Source of the DNA: Ambrosia x helenae
Lineage: Eukaryota; Streptophyta; Magnoliopsida; Asterales; Asteraceae
DNA length: 64,000 bases
Direction of reading: 5' to 3'
NCBI GenBank assembly: GCA_030844895.1
Contig: JAUTDX010007107.1
Location: 124,001 to 188,000, forward strand
Positions 11,237-24,977 of the stretch are shown here, one piece after another. The position numbers and the translations under genes are program-made. Numbering within the stretch: position 1 is the first letter of the stretch; each line of letters begins with the position of its first letter. The notes under the pieces are model-generated. The model was not told the origin of the DNA. It did not search any database and saw only the letters and a list, made by a program, of their open reading frames with translations.

Positions 11237-14200
11237 ATGGCGATCGGCGTATGCGATTTCTCATCGGACGATATCGTCATCAAGTCACCCAACGACCGAC
11301 GCTTATACAGATACATACGTCTGTCCAACGGCCTATGCGCTTTGCTCGTACACGATCCCGATATTTACGCCGACGGACCACCGGACGCTTCCGTACCTGA
11401 TGACGTCATCGAAGACGACGATGACGAAGAAGATGACGAAGATGATGATGATGAGGACGAAGAGGAAAGCGGAGAAGAAGACGAAGACGATGAAGGTGAA
11501 GAGAGAGGATCATCAAAGAGCAATGCTCCTCAGACTAAGAAGGTTTAATAATTATTCTTCAGCTATTTAATTGAAATTAGGTTTTAGCTGAGTACGTTGT
11601 TTTACTGTGTTGCGATTTCGATTGCAGTCACAGGCGTCATCTGATAACCTTAGAATTATTATATAATTGATGAATTTTATAAATCTGGTTATTGTTTACG
11701 TTGAATGTGTTATTCGGTTTATTTGTCACCGCTGTTTATTAGCGGTGGACTGTGGTTATGTAACTGAAGAAGACTATACAGTTTTTATTCAAGTGAAGTT
11801 TTAAGTGCATTTGGTTTAAAAAGAATAGTTATTTTTTTACTATGATTTATGGTTTCTAGTCTTCTAGATCATATTAACTGTTTTAGACCATTTGGTTTAT
11901 GATTAGAATATAGAAAGTTAACTGATGGCTGTGGAGCTAGTTATGTGAATTTGATTAGACTTATGGACACTGTTATTGTTGTTGTTGTTGTTGTTATGCA
12001 GGCAGCAGCGGCAATGTGTGTAGGGATGGGCAGCTTTTGTGATCCTTTAGAGGCACAGGGTCTTGCGCATTTTCTTGGTTTGTTCCTGTTCTACAACATA
12101 CGTGTTTCGAATTTATACTCTGACGTGTCGTGTGTATATGATGTTACCAAACGTCTGTACATTCTTAATCATGTATTTTTGTATTCTTGATATCTAAGTG
12201 GTTGGTAGTGGTTTGCTTTTACTTTTTTCTGTATGGATATATTAATTTAGAAAACAATTTATTAGGCCAACGGGAAATATACAGAGAGTTAAAATGTGCT
12301 ATATTGATTTGGTGATGAAATCTTCATTATGTACTGACACATAAATATCTGTTTAAGTCAACTTCTCTTTAATGTAAATAATAATGTTACTGTGTCGTTT
12401 CACAAGAAACGAGGATAATAATCTGGCTTGTTTTTTTTAATGATGGAACTTATTACATGCTTCATTGCAGAACACATGCTCTTCATGGGGAGTGCTGAAT
12501 TTCCTGATGAAAATGAGGTTTTTCTTGCTTTCTACTATTTCGTTGGTAACTATATACGAAGATACATATTCCCTCCTTGTTTAACTCTTTCGTGTGCCAG
12601 TATGACAGTTATTTGTCCAAGCATGGAGGTTCATCAAATGCTTACACAGAAGTGGAGCATACTTGCTACCATTTTGAAGTTAAACCAGAATTTCTCTTGG
12701 GTGCTTTAAAAAGGTACACTTATATTCACGAGATTGTTAGTTTACGTGCGGCAACAAAATAAATAGAATGATAGAATAAAAAATTAAAACAATACATTAC
12801 TACCAACATTAAGATAAAATACATTTCATTCTTATTCTTCGTAATTTCATATGCATCCATCCTTAGTTGAACCAGGATGTACAGTTTCTAACTTTCTATC
12901 CATATTAAGCTTCATTTTGTAACTTGGGAAGTCTTCTTAGACTTGAGGCAAAATTATAGTTTGATAGAAAGTTTTAACTTGCATCCTTGACCCTCGTATT
13001 AATATAGAATTTAACTTTCCTGATGATAATGCATCTTGCAAGTAGGCACCAAATATGTACAATGCGTCAATGCAAAGGAATGAAGGCTTCATTGTATGTT
13101 TAAGTGTTTGATTTTTGGAAGACATGAGTGGAACCGCATTTATTGGTAGGGTGTTGTTTGCAGTCATGATAACACAAACATACTTTGTTAATGTAGTTAG
13201 AATTTGTCATCTGCTGTTTTATGTCTATGGTAGCCGGTAGGAACTGGTGAATACAGTTTCTATGCATACTAAGAGTAATATAAATAACTTATTATTAGGT
13301 CATCTTAGACATATAAAGTGGGCTAATAGTCTGGTAAACAACTTTATCTTGTTTAGTATTGCTGTAGAGTGAAAATTTATTGATAATAAATTCATGTTGC
13401 CAAAGTTTAAAAGAACGGAAACGAGCTTCGATGCGTTTTCTCTTCGCCTCATGAGGCGTAAGCCTCGAGGCGAACCGAGGCGTAAGCCCGAAGCGCAGTC
13501 AAAAAATAAATAGAAAAATTATGTGGCTATAAAAAATAAAATACTTGACCTAGAAAAGTGTAAAACATCAAAAACACAAATCAAAAATAAAATAATTGAC
13601 CCAAAAAGTCTAAAACACCAAACAAAGCACATCAAAAACACCCTAAACCACCCAAGGCGCACCCGAGGCGCATATTTTCTTAGCGCCTCAGCCCTTAGAG
13701 GCGTATGTACAATCTGAACCCCGTGAGGCGCGCCTCAGACTCGTTTTCTTAGAGTTTCGCCTCGAGGCGCACCTCGAGGCGTACGCCTCATCCGTTTTTT
13801 TAAACCATGCATGTTGCAAGCGGGCACCAAATAATGATAGGTGTCTGGTATTACTATTGGACTATTGCAAGTGGAATGCCTTCTAGATTGACAGTTGGCA
13901 CTGTGCTTATACTTATAGTTATAGCTATATTTTTTAATCTATGTTTGCATATATGTTATTTTTCATATTCAAGTTTGTAGCGTACTAAGCCATCTTCTGT
14001 CGACTTCTCAGATTTTCACAGTTTTTTATTTCACCATTAGTGAAGACCGAAGCAATGGACCGAGAAGTACTGGCTGTAGATTCTGGTGCGTACATATCAG
14101 TCGATTTAATTGATTCCCATGAATCCCATTTTAAACTAATAGTGAAAAAATGAAAGAAAAGTGAATCACTTACTAACAACTCTCAACCTTGATTATACCA

Positions 14201-17200
14201 AAAAAATACAGAATTTAATCAGGCTCTGCAAAATGATGCTTGTCGACTTCAACAATTACAGTGTCATACAGCAGCACCGGGTCACGCCTTCAATCAGTTT
14301 TTCTGGGGTAAACTTAAATACGTTTTTCTTTTCTCCTTATTTGTTCGACTCCATTTTATCCTCTTAAACGGTGGTGGCTTTATTATATACTTTGTCAAAG
14401 GCTTAGCTAGCCATGTCCATTGAGTATGCAAATTATTCGTATTTATCTTTTCGATTTTTTTTGTACTAAAGGGAACAAGAAAAGCCTTGTTGATGCGATG
14501 GAGAACGGAATCAACTTACGAGATCATATCTTTAGATTATACAATGAGTTTTACCATGGTGGCTTGTTGAAGTTAGTTGTCATCGGGGGAGGTAAATTCC
14601 GTGTAATATAATAATAAAAAGTTGTGATAGATAACCGTTACCTGCTTAACAGGTGCTGTTGAATCATAAGGTCATGTGTATGGCGAAGTAGTTTGTTTTT
14701 TACTTTATCTAATGAACTGCATTCTTTTTTTATCCTATAGTTTTTTTCACCTCAAATTGTGATTCATATTGAAGAGATCATTTCATTCAAGCTATATGAA
14801 TTGTGCATGACACCAATCTTTGGAATTTATTACGAAGATGAAATAACAAGTTGCATTGGCCATTTTCTGTCCTTTTCCGAAACAGTTTTCTTGTCTGTCA
14901 CTGTTGTGTATCATGACACCAACCTCGATCTTAGCTGGTGTCATCAATTCATGTTTGAAATTACCTTTTGTGATGCAGAAAGTCTTGATGTGCTTGAAGG
15001 TTGGGTTCTTGAACTATTTAGCAAAGTCAAAACCAGCAATGCGTCAAAGTCTGAAGTCAAATCAGGACTTCCCGTTTGGAGTGCAGGAAAATTATATCGT
15101 TTAGAGGCTGTTAAAGATGTCCATATTCTTGATCTGTCATGGACATTGCCATGCCTAAGGAAATCTTACATGAAGAAAGCGGAAGACTACTTGGCACATC
15201 TCATTGGGCATGGTAATGTGACTTTTTGCCCATTTGAAATACATTATTAGTTTTTTTAACACTGAAATGTCATGGTTTGTACTTTGTACTGTAAGAAAAA
15301 GGAAATTAGTTTTTATTTATTTATGAATAATTAGGACATCGAGTCACCAAATGTACTTTCTGTAGAGAATTCTAGGTATTAAATGATCTATCTTTCTTGT
15401 TACCGGACATCATCTGACACATGATTGTTCTACATAATTCTTCTAATCAACATAATGTTTTGCTCCACAGACTTTTGTATTGTATCATTATGTTTTCATA
15501 TTAACATAATTCATTTATAAAACATTGGGGTTTTAGGGATATTCAGTAAATACACTTAAAGCAAACCTGTTTGTACAGAGGGCAGGGGGAGCTTGCTTTT
15601 CTTTTTAAAAGCTAAAGGATGGGCTAGTTCTATATCAGCTGGTGTTGGTGATGATGGAATGCAACGATCTTCTGTAGCATATGTTTTTGGCATGTCTATA
15701 CACCTCACTGACTCTGGATTGGAAAAGGTAATAACATCACAGTTACGTTAAAATGTTATATTTTACTAGTTCACCATGTTACTGCAACCGTACAACACCT
15801 TTTACTTGCTTGCATTAGTAGTCTTCAATACTCTTCATCTATTGTTCTTGAACTAACTCAATACACATATGCATTGCTTAAGCATTATTTATCTCTGTCT
15901 ACTTGTTGAATGCTTAAACAATTTTGCTTCCTTCACTAAATGTGGTTAAAATGCAGGTTTATTTTTCTTTATTTAGTTTGATGTGTGCCTCACAATCTCT
16001 CTTGTTCTTCCTAAAGCATGTCTACTTTCTATCTCTGTATGAAATTATCAACCTTATAGATTTCTCAAACGAATGATAGAAATCTTCTTTATGAAATTAT
16101 GAACTTCACATATTTCTCACATGAATGAGAGAAATCTGCTTAACAATGCTTCTTATATACATAAGCAATTCGAATATAATATTCTAATTATATTATTACA
16201 TCATTAGCCTCCAACATGGTTACACTCATGTTTATTCCATATCACAAGTTACTATATGGCTCTTGAACAACACTAAACGTTTCCAAGAAATCTTAAGAAT
16301 TTTTATTGAATTGAAATATCTATATTGCAGATCTATGAGATTATTGGTTTTGTTTATCAATACCTTAAATTACTACGGCAAGTTGGTCCTCAAGAATGGA
16401 TATATAGAGAACTTCAAGACATAGCAAATATGGATTTCACATTTGCGGAGGAGCAACCCCAAGATGAGTATGCCGCTGAACTTTCAGGTATTTCCTTTGG
16501 TTATCTTTATTATATATTTTTCATTTGCTTACTATAATAATAAATCCCATTCATGGTTGTAAAAGTCGCTAGGCGCTAGTCGATTACTGACAAACGACTA
16601 ATAGGGATTTATCTAATTGGAGTTTTATATGTAATTTTTTCAAACATACACGCGCACACACAATTTTTCAGTAAGTATAATATTAATCAGATTGGATTAG
16701 TAATTATAAATGTATAATATTGGGTTATTGGATTTCAATAACCTCAACTATCACGTGTTGACCGCTGCCACTCCTAACTAACCACTTGACCACCATCACT
16801 CCCAACTTGCAACTTATTTTCCCCTACCACTCCGAAACTAACCGAACCATAACCTAGTTGGTTTTTTTGCTGACGTGTCACTTTTTTAGTGACGTGGCAT
16901 GCTGGCGTGACACTTTTTAGTGACGTGGCATGCTGATGTGGCAGCTTCCATGTCGCTGAAAGGGTGCCACATAAGCAAAAAACTAACTGGGTTGGGGTTT
17001 AGTTAGTTTGGGAGTGGTGGTGGCTAAGTGATTAATAAGGAGTGGCAATGGCCAACACGTGACAGTTTAGGTTATTAAAATCTGATAATGCTATAATCTT
17101 TAAAACACCTTACAGGTTCGATTAGTTGAAATCGCATCGGCAAACCAGGGATTAATGGACAACCCGCCTAGAACCAATTTTTACAACACTAGTCTCATTT

Positions 17201-20200
17201 TATTTAATTATGGTTAAATATGATTCACATGTATGTATAGGGGATAAGTAGTGTTAATGCCGTTCTTTAATACATTTCTTTTCATTGTGTAGTTGTTAAG
17301 AACTCTTTTGTTGTTTGGTATTCATGTCTGAACTCTGAATTTATGATTCTCATTATGTCCTTGAGTTCTTGCCATTTGTTTCAAATAGTATATTTAATAG
17401 AATTTTATTTATTTATATTTCAGCAAATCTACTTATATATCCACCGGAGCACACTATATATGGGGAGTATGCATTTAAGGAGTGGGATGAAGAAATGATA
17501 AAACATGTTTTGACTTTCTTTACGCCAAACAACATGAGAGTTGATATATTATCAAAGTCTATCAATACATCGCAAGGTATTCATTATCATGTGCTTTTTG
17601 CTAAATGGTCGGTTTCCAGATAATGATGGTGACGATCAATAAGTCTTGGTAATAATATATTAGTATGAGATAAAGCATATATTTCTAATTGTGTGTTGCC
17701 ATTTTTTGTATTGCCACATAAGTTTATTGATTGTATATTTTTTGTACAACACTGCTAACTATTTCCATATTATCCATTAAACTTTATTTGTCGCCCCAGA
17801 TGTCAAACATGAGCCATGGTTTGGATCACAATACACGGAAGAAGATATTTCTCCTTCTCTTTTGGAATTATGGAGAGATCCTCCAGAAATAGATGTGGCA
17901 TTGCATCTACCTGCAAAGAATGAGTTCCTTCCACAAGATTTTTCTATACGTGCACATAATATGTCATTTGATTCCATGGGTACATCCCCACCAACCTGTA
18001 TACTTGATGAATCGTTGGTGAAGTTTTGGTACAAACTCGATACAACTTTTCGGTCTCCACGTGCTAATACTTATTTTCGTGTTACACTAAATGGTGCTTA
18101 TGGTGGTTTAAAGAATGTACTGTTGACTGAGCTTTTTCTCAACCTACTAAAGGACAATCTAAATGACATTGTATATCAGGCAAGTAATTATTCTTCCTCT
18201 CATTTTTTGTTGTTCTTTAATGCTATCAGTCAATTTCTAAGCTTTTAACTTTTTATGTCATCCTCCTAAATATGTTTTCCTTTATAAATATTTTTTGCTT
18301 TGTTATTTACATATATTTTCTTTACTTATCGTTTCTGTCCTAAAATGGACTTTCGTTCTCATTTTTGTCTTGTTATTATGATAATAATTATAACCCTATT
18401 TCTTTGCATGTAGGCAAGTGTGGCTAAGCTGGACACTTCTATATCACTTGTTAGTGATAAATTAGAACTAAAAGTCTACGGCTTTAATGACAAGCTCCCA
18501 GTTCTTCTTTCCAAAATTTTGGAAACTGCCAAATCATTTGTCCCAGCTGATGATCGCTTTGTGGTATGTGTAAATTAGAGCATTCTTTTGGTAAAATAAA
18601 ATGGTTTGTAAGATTAGATGTTATAATGCTATTTTACCTTCTAGTGTGACATGTCATGTATAAGGTTAATAACTTATCGCTTTTCGTGACACTTTTTCCT
18701 AAGGTTGCCGGAAACGTGATTCTTGCTTGTAAGTTTTTTGTTGACTCATTGCTGGGAATTTTGACAGGTAATCAAGGAGGATATGGAGAGAAATCTAAGA
18801 AATGCCAACATGAAGCCATTAAATCATTCAAGTTATTTGAGACTACAACTTCTTTGTCAAAGTTTTTGGGATGTTGATGAGAAGCTCGGAATGCTAAATA
18901 AGCTCTCTCTAGCAGATTTAAAGGCTTTTATTCCCGAACTATTCTCTCAGGTCCAAAATTACTCCAGTTAAACCTATTTGACTTGTTTGGCCTGCCTATT
19001 TGGCCCATTCGACACTTTTATTTTAAACCCAAGTTGGCCCATTACTCCATTAGAGATACACCATAACCTAAATTGACCAGGCTATGACAATATACTGTTT
19101 CTGAAAATCGACTATTGATTTTCGAAACTTATTTGGGTATTTTTTTGGTCTTGAAAATGAAGTCTGTGATAAAGTGGTTGTGTATTCTGCTAACTGTTTG
19201 TTGTATCTTTGTTTTGTAGTTATATATTGAGGGGCTTTGCCATGGAAATCTACTTGAAGAAGAAGCTAAAAACGTATCAAACATATTTAAAAAATATTTC
19301 TCTGTACAACCACTTCCATTGGAAATGAGGCACAAAGATAGCATTTTATGTCTTCCTTCTAGTGCTGACCTAGTTAGAGACGTCACAGTAAAAAACAAGC
19401 TTGACACAAATTCGGTGGTTGAGGTAATTTGATCTTTTTAGATGAATTTTCATGATTTTTTTTATGGAAACTATCATCATCATATGGTGTCATTTGGATG
19501 ATTCTGATTTGTTTTTTGTTTTTGCTCTCAGCTATATTATCAGATTGAACCAGAAGTTGGTTCAAACTTACCTAAATTAAAAGCACTGGTTGATCTTTTA
19601 GATGAAATTGTTGAAGAACCGCTTTTTAATCAACTTAGGTATTGTAAGATTAAATTTCTACTTATACGAATATTGTAGCATAGTGGTTGTGTTCGGGGTT
19701 TAGGGTTTATAATTTACACCAGAGAAGTTAACAATTTTGATCCATTTGGTCATTTACTAATGGAAGTGTTATTTTTTTGTTTTGTTTGTGATGGCCGTAC
19801 TGGTAAAATCTAAAAAATTATCAGGAAACGGGACAATTGGGATTGAATGGATCAACCAGGTCGATAGACCCAAAGTTATTTTAATGCAATAAACCTCTTA
19901 ATTTAAAAAAAAAAAGTTATATCATCATTAACATTATTAAAGTTAAATAATTTTTTAATATATTTGGCTGACTAGTTGGCTATTAAAAGCCCAACCATTA
20001 CACAACCCGCTTGTTTCACCACCTCTATTTTGTATCAACGTGGCAGTATGGCTATCTTTTTAATGTGATGTAGGACAAAGGAGCAGCTTGGTTACGTTGT
20101 TGACTGTAGCCCTCGGGTAACTTATCGGATATTGGGATTCTGTTTTCGCGTTCAATCTTCTGAATATAGTCCCGTATATCTGCAAGGAAGAATAGATAAT

Positions 20201-22305
20201 TTTATTAATGAGATGGACAGTTTGCTGGTAAGCACACTCTTTTAACTATATATAATAATCTAAAGTACAGTTCATTATCTCTTTTATTGTTTGATTATCA
20301 TTGTGGAATCTCCATGCCATTTTGCTCATCATTCAACTTTACAGGTAACAAACCGTAATAGGTAATTTTTGGTTTGGGTCAAAAAGTTAGGCTGTTGACC
20401 CACAAGCATATTTTATCTGGTTTTTATGACCTTTTACCGATAATAAATTGCAAATTATAAATACTATATTATTAAATAGTAATCTAATTTCTTTGGTAAA
20501 GAGATTTACGAGTTGGATAACTTTCTACTCCTTTGACAAGTTCTACCCATTTGGCATGTTTGCTTTTTAGTTAAGTTCTTCAGTCTAACACTTTTGACCC
20601 ATTAACGATAACCAATAATTCAAACAAACTATTTTAGGTAAATGAGCCTTGCATCTATTAATCAACCTGCGTTAACAAGCCTTATTGCAGAAGTTAGAAA
20701 TATTGAATGCATCCAGTTGCAGATCAATGAATTTTTTTCCTTAGGTGTTTGCTAATTTTTGGTTTATTGGATATCTCACACAATTATACGTTTTTCGGTT
20801 TGGGTTGGGTCACATATAACAGTCAATTTTCACACCAGTGGTTAGGGTTTAACTGTTTAAGTTTCTATTGGGTTTTTAAGAGTTGCAAGAAAAAATAGAG
20901 CAAATAGAAAAATTGGAGAAAAAACGTGTGAATGGATTCAAACCCGGGTCTGTTGAGATAGAGAAACGAGTGCTAACCAATCGAATAACATTACATTTCA
21001 TTCTTACATCTTAAATTCTTGTTACACAAATTATTTTTATAGTTGTTGCTTGGGTTTGATCTTATAGGTGATTAGGTGGTTCATAAAAACAAAATTTCAT
21101 GTCATGTTTTGTTTGGTATTGCAGAGTGAACTTGATGACGAGTCTTTTCAGAATTATAAAAGTGGGTTAATTGCAAAGCTGCTAGAGAAAGATCCATCTC
21201 TAAGTTATGAAACAAACAGATACTGGGGACAAATCACAGATCACAGGTTAGTTTTTTCTGCATTTGATATATGAAGGTTTTCTTATCTAGTTATGAAACA
21301 AACAGATACTGGGGACAAACAGTTTTACTGTTTATATGAATAATTTGTGTGCCAGATGCAATCACAATTTCTTTTTTTGTTATTTTACTTATAACCTAAA
21401 TGTTTTGAATAAAATAGTATGTGATTTTTTTTTTTGCATTAAAAGTACACCTGAGCACTCTCGACCGGTCTTACTTTTTTTAGAAATTTCTCTCTTTGAC
21501 CCTGGAGAAAAAAAAACATGACCCAAGTCGACAAATTCATATGAAAACATATATGATGGTGTGAGTTGTCCAACAATTTTTTATTCTTTATATAAATAGT
21601 TTGTGTGCCATATATGATCACAAATATGATTATTTTTACTAATAACCAAATTTAACTATATAGGAGGTTTTATGCTTTAAAAGTACACATGGGAAATTTT
21701 CGACTCGTTTGACATGTTTCCTTTTAAGGATTTTTTTCAGTTGACCCGTTTGGTGATAAAACATAATAAGTAAATAATTTAGCCCATGGCATTATAGCAT
21801 AGTGACATCTTGGGGGTGAGATAAGGCTTAGGGACCATTTGGTCCTTGGTTCGATTCCCACTAGGGGGTTATTCCAAGATTTATTGGGTTTCCTTTTGAA
21901 TCGGTGTATAGGCATTATTGCCTAGTGGAGATGGGTATGATCGGGTGATTTCGCTGGTGGCACGATGACGCTTCAGTGGTCCGTCAGTGATCCAAATTTG
22001 CCGTTCAATAAAGGAAATAATTTAATTTGCATAACCTCTTAAAACCACCATTTACATGCAGGTATATGTTTGACTTATCTGCAAAAGAAGCCGAAGAAGT
22101 CAAATGTCTCGAGAAGAGTGAAATTACCAACTGGTACAACACTTATTTGAGGAAATCATCTCCAAAGTGTCGAAGGCTTGCTGTAAGAGTTTGGGGGTGC
22201 AACACCAACATAAGCGAGTCTAAAACAAAACCCGCTTCTGCTCAGGTAATTGACGACCCTGTTGCTTTTAAGGCATCATCCACATTTTATCCTGCATTTT
22301 GTTGA
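11237..22305 (+). CDS. Nardilysin-like M16 zinc metallopeptidase, 19 exons, intact
   Basis: Predicted 1022-residue insulinase-family (M16) peptidase, closest in my memory to Arabidopsis At1g06900 and of similar length. Exons: 11237-11542, 12002-12077, 12471-12517, 12601-12713, 14012-14085, 14212-14307, 14472-14591, 14979-15212, 15579-15727, 16331-16487, 17424-17576, 17800-18179, 18414-18563, 18768-18950, 19220-19423, 19532-19638, 20074-20227, 21125-21246, 22062-22305; all phases agree and total 3069 nt. The inverted zinc motif HFLEH is at residues 125-129 (ligands H125 and H129, catalytic E128), with the third ligand E206, 77 residues after H129 as in the family. Residues about 57-92 are almost all Asp/Glu, as in nardilysins. 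The C-terminal half has the usual catalytically inactive M16 repeats. No signal peptide is obvious, so a cytosolic enzyme cleaving peptides is likely. Intron 12 has a GC donor. Confidence 0.95.
13401..13809. mobile_element. hAT-type MITE in intron 4
   Basis: Terminal inverted repeats are CAAAGTTTAAAAGAACGGA and, at the right end in reverse complement, CATGGTTTAAAAAAACGGA. They are flanked by a perfect 8-bp target duplication CATGTTGC. Subterminal regions are rich in GCCTCGAGGCG-like short inverted motifs. Noncoding. Confidence 0.85.
16738..17075. mobile_element. Inverted-repeat element in intron 10
   Basis: About 70-bp imperfect terminal inverted repeats start ATAACCTCAACTATCACGTG on the left and ATAACCTAAACTGTCACGTG on the right (reverse complement). 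Inside, TGACGTGGCATGCTG is tandemly repeated. No convincing target duplication was found. It is likely a MITE. Confidence 0.6.
18180..18413 (+). other. GC-AG intron (intron 12) of the peptidase gene
   Basis: The donor reads CAG|GCAAGT, the typical strong context of GC donors, and the acceptor reads GTAG|GCAAGT. Only this junction keeps the frame through Ile-Val-Tyr-Gln-Ala-Ser-Val. Using the nearby GT (GCAA|GTAATT) breaks it. Confidence 0.75.
21203..21319 (+). repeat. 31-bp exon 18 sequence repeated in intron 18
   Basis: The 31 bases at 21203-21233, inside exon 18, recur exactly at 21289-21319 in the following intron. Repeat spacing is 86 bp. The intronic copy lacks a splice donor and is probably not used. 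Confidence 0.85.
21782..22014 (+). mobile_element. tRNA-derived SINE in intron 18
   Basis: It has an A-box-like TAGCATAGTGACATCTTGGG and a B box GGTTCGATTCCC, about 233 bp in all. It is flanked by a perfect 10-bp target duplication AAATAATTTA (21772-21781 and 22015-22024). Inserted in the sense orientation about 47 bp before the last exon. Confidence 0.85.
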
Positions 22306-22667
22306 CACATTTGCAAGCCAATTCTTTTCAAATAAAACCATTTTTAGAACCTCGGTTTTGATGAGAAAATGTATGCGCGGGTTATTTAGATGAATAAACC
22401 GTTTTAGTTTTCGAGCTCAGTTTATTCTCGTATGCACGTGTATGGTTTACGAGCTTCATTTAAGATGCTATTAGTTTTATCATTCTACAGTACTAATGGC
22501 CAGGTTCAGACATGTTTATTTTGTTTGTCAATTTGCTTACAAGCATTTTATAACTAAGTTTGTTAATCAAACTATTTCACCAGATATATCTACTTGTATC
22601 TAACCATGGATGTCATAAAATACCCTCTGATTTGCATCTGTTAATTACCCAGCTTTATTTACCCCCC

Positions 22668-22698
<31 letters not shown>

Positions 22699-23033
22699 AA
22701 AAAAAAAAAAAAAAACTTATTAGTACAAGAACAAACAACCATGACCAATTACGAGACGAATGTGTTCCCTGCCGAACTGGAGACACTTTTTATGGATCTG
22801 GGTTTCAGTGCGCTTTACAATTACACGGCTTTGTTTAAATAATGGTTGGATTTCGGTCGAGTTTAATAAACGAAGGAAAAAGAAGAAAAACTCGATTTAG
22901 AGCATTCATAGTTGCATCTCCATCACCATATCTATAAGGCGATTCGGTTTGGAGCCGGCATAGCCACGGCATGCTCATGCCGGCCCGGCAAACACCGCCC
23001 CCCTTAACCGTGCTGGTGCTCAACACCCTTTAG
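22306..23033. other. 3' flank of the peptidase gene with C27A27 tract
   Basis: It contains the likely 3' untranslated region. At 22662-22715 there is a run of 27 C followed by 27 A. No further gene is seen; the short open frames here are low complexity. Confidence 0.6.
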
Positions 23034-23408
23034 GGTATGTTTGGCAAGGAGCTTTTAGGAGTTTCAAGCTTTTAAGAAAAAGCTCTTACTTAATAAAAAA
23101 CATTGTTTGGTTGAAGGGGCTAGAAGCTTTTAGCCTTTTAGGTTAGAGAAAAAGCTCTACAGTGAAAAGCTACTAGTAGTAGCTTTTAAGAAAAAAGCTC
23201 TACTAGCTACAAGCTTTTAATTAGTAAATGATACAAATACCCATTCTATTTTAAAAATAAAATAAAAACCTTCTTTACAATCTTTTAATTATGACCATTT
23301 TGGTCATTTTATATATTTTATTAAAAGCTCCAGCTACTCTGCCAAACACCAAAATATATTTAAAAAGCTTTCAGCTTTCAGCTACCAGCCTCTAGCTAGT
23401 TTTGCAAA
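23034..23408. mobile_element. Tourist-like MITE
   Basis: Terminal inverted repeats are GGGTATGTTTGGCAAG at the left and GGGTATGTTTGCAAAA at the right (reverse complement). TTA is found on both sides as target duplication. The interior is rich in AAGCTTTTAG-like repeats. Noncoding. Confidence 0.8.
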
Positions 23409-23939
23409 CATACCCTTACACTAAAAGGGTCAGGTTATCTATAAGTTGGGTACGTTAAAAATTTTAAAGAGTTACTTTAAAAGCACTTTTCTTTTCTTGC
23501 AATATCTTTTAAGTATTTGGAAGGAAGCAAATACGCATCAATCTTAAAGAGTTCCTTTGTTTTCTCTCCGTTTGTCTTCATTTCCTTTCTATAAAACCTC
23601 ATGAACACAACTAATTTTTACTTATTAAAATAGTCTCGAGAACACAACTTCAAGACGTGTTTTCTAAGATTACACAACTTGCCTAACTCACTTAAAAGTT
23701 TATATTTCTTAACTACCATCATAACGACCATCGAGTCATCCTAAAAATCATTAGACTACGTAACTCGACATATAACTCTGTATTACATCCAAACTCAAAA
23801 GTTGATCAATTATTAACAATTTTACATTGCACAAAAGAGGAGCAAATTCCAACTTCACTGCCTGGCAGATATCTGTTACTAGGGATATTCAACGTCTTTG
23901 TTTCTTTTTGTAACTTGACATTGAAAAATTGAAAGCTAT
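23409..23939. other. Intergenic DNA, nothing recognised
   Basis: AT-rich sequence with no long frame, no clear repeat ends and no RNA gene visible. Confidence 0.5.
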
Positions 23940-24270
23940 TAAAAATGGATAAATATGGATATGCGACTTCAAAAAAACCCATTGGCCTTATTATCGTGGA
24001 TCGATTCGAGTGGGATGGTCAAAGTGAAGAAGATGATTTTGGATATTATTATTTACGGTGCTTGGTGGACTCTTTAGAAGCATAGAAATGAAATCATATT
24101 TTCGACTCCTACTGAGAAAAAGAAACATATATTTGATTGTGCTTTTACTTTCTTGTTTTTATTATTTTCAAATAGAAATTCAAAAGCGAGTATCAATTGG
24201 GTGTGCTAGTTACAACACCCTTTGTTGACATTGTAATGTTTTTTTCTGGTCTAGTTTCTTGCTAGTTAGG
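23940..24270 (+). pseudogene. LINE reverse-transcriptase 3' remnant
   Basis: Around 24024-24110 one frame reads Gly-Ala-Trp-Trp-Thr-Leu-stop-Lys-His-Arg-Asn-Glu-Ile-Ile-Phe, which resembles the conserved Trp-rich C-terminal end of plant LINE ORF2 proteins (usually ..WxxWKxRN.xxF). A stop replaces the expected Trp. The rest of the reverse transcriptase is missing upstream. Assigned from the motif only. Confidence 0.5.
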
Positions 24271-24977
24271 CTATATGGTGTGAAGACAATCTCCCTTAAC
24301 TCCCTTAAGTGCCACATCAGCGCTACCTATTTTCCCTCTTTCCTCCCCCAAAATTTGGAAATGGTTTTCCCCCCAATTCTCCAATTCCCCCTTACTTTTT
24401 TTATTATATAAAGTTTGATTTAAAAAAAATTGGCCAATCACATGTCTCGGCACAAACGGTGGTTTTCCACCGAAAGCACCGAAAACAACGGGGGGAGGGG
24501 GGGGGGGGGTTCCCCGACCCACCGAATGCCACATCAGGTCACCGAGATCGTTCCCGACACCACACCAATTGGCCTTAGTGCTTTATTTATATATTATGCC
24601 GTTAAAAAAAACTCGCCGTGTTAAATTGTAGTCAATAGTAGCGGAAACAAATAAAAATTATGACTTTTAGTTAATCAACTTAGTTATGGTTTGAAGTTCA
24701 GTACGTTTCCCATATATGTGAATTATATATGCTAATAATTTGATTAGCTATACTTGTTAGAAGTTTATATTGTCACTCACCCCAAATAGAAAGTTCTTAG
24801 TTTCGAAAGATGTATATAGTTACTATATGAAGAAACACAATGAGTGTGTAGAGTGAGCTTTGACAAGTTGGAATGTCTTCCAATCACCATGAGCTCTTGA
24901 GAGTAACTTTGATTTGCAAAACTAAAACCATCATTAGGTTCGTCACGAAAAGACAAAGGTTGTCACTTTCGAAATAT
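24271..24977. other. Intergenic DNA, nothing firm
   Basis: 24300-24575 is C-rich with GCCACATCAG and GCCACATCAGG at its two ends, so a degraded MITE is possible. A G-rich run lies near 24490. No gene recognised. Confidence 0.35.

Noticed and set aside
11626..11660. Alternative acceptor TTGCAG|TCACAG for peptidase exon 2
   Set aside because: It leads into a stop-containing frame, while 12002 restores the family sequence leading to the zinc motif.
21782..22014. tRNA gene in intron 18
   Set aside because: A and B boxes are there, but the 233-bp length and flanking 10-bp duplication fit a SINE.
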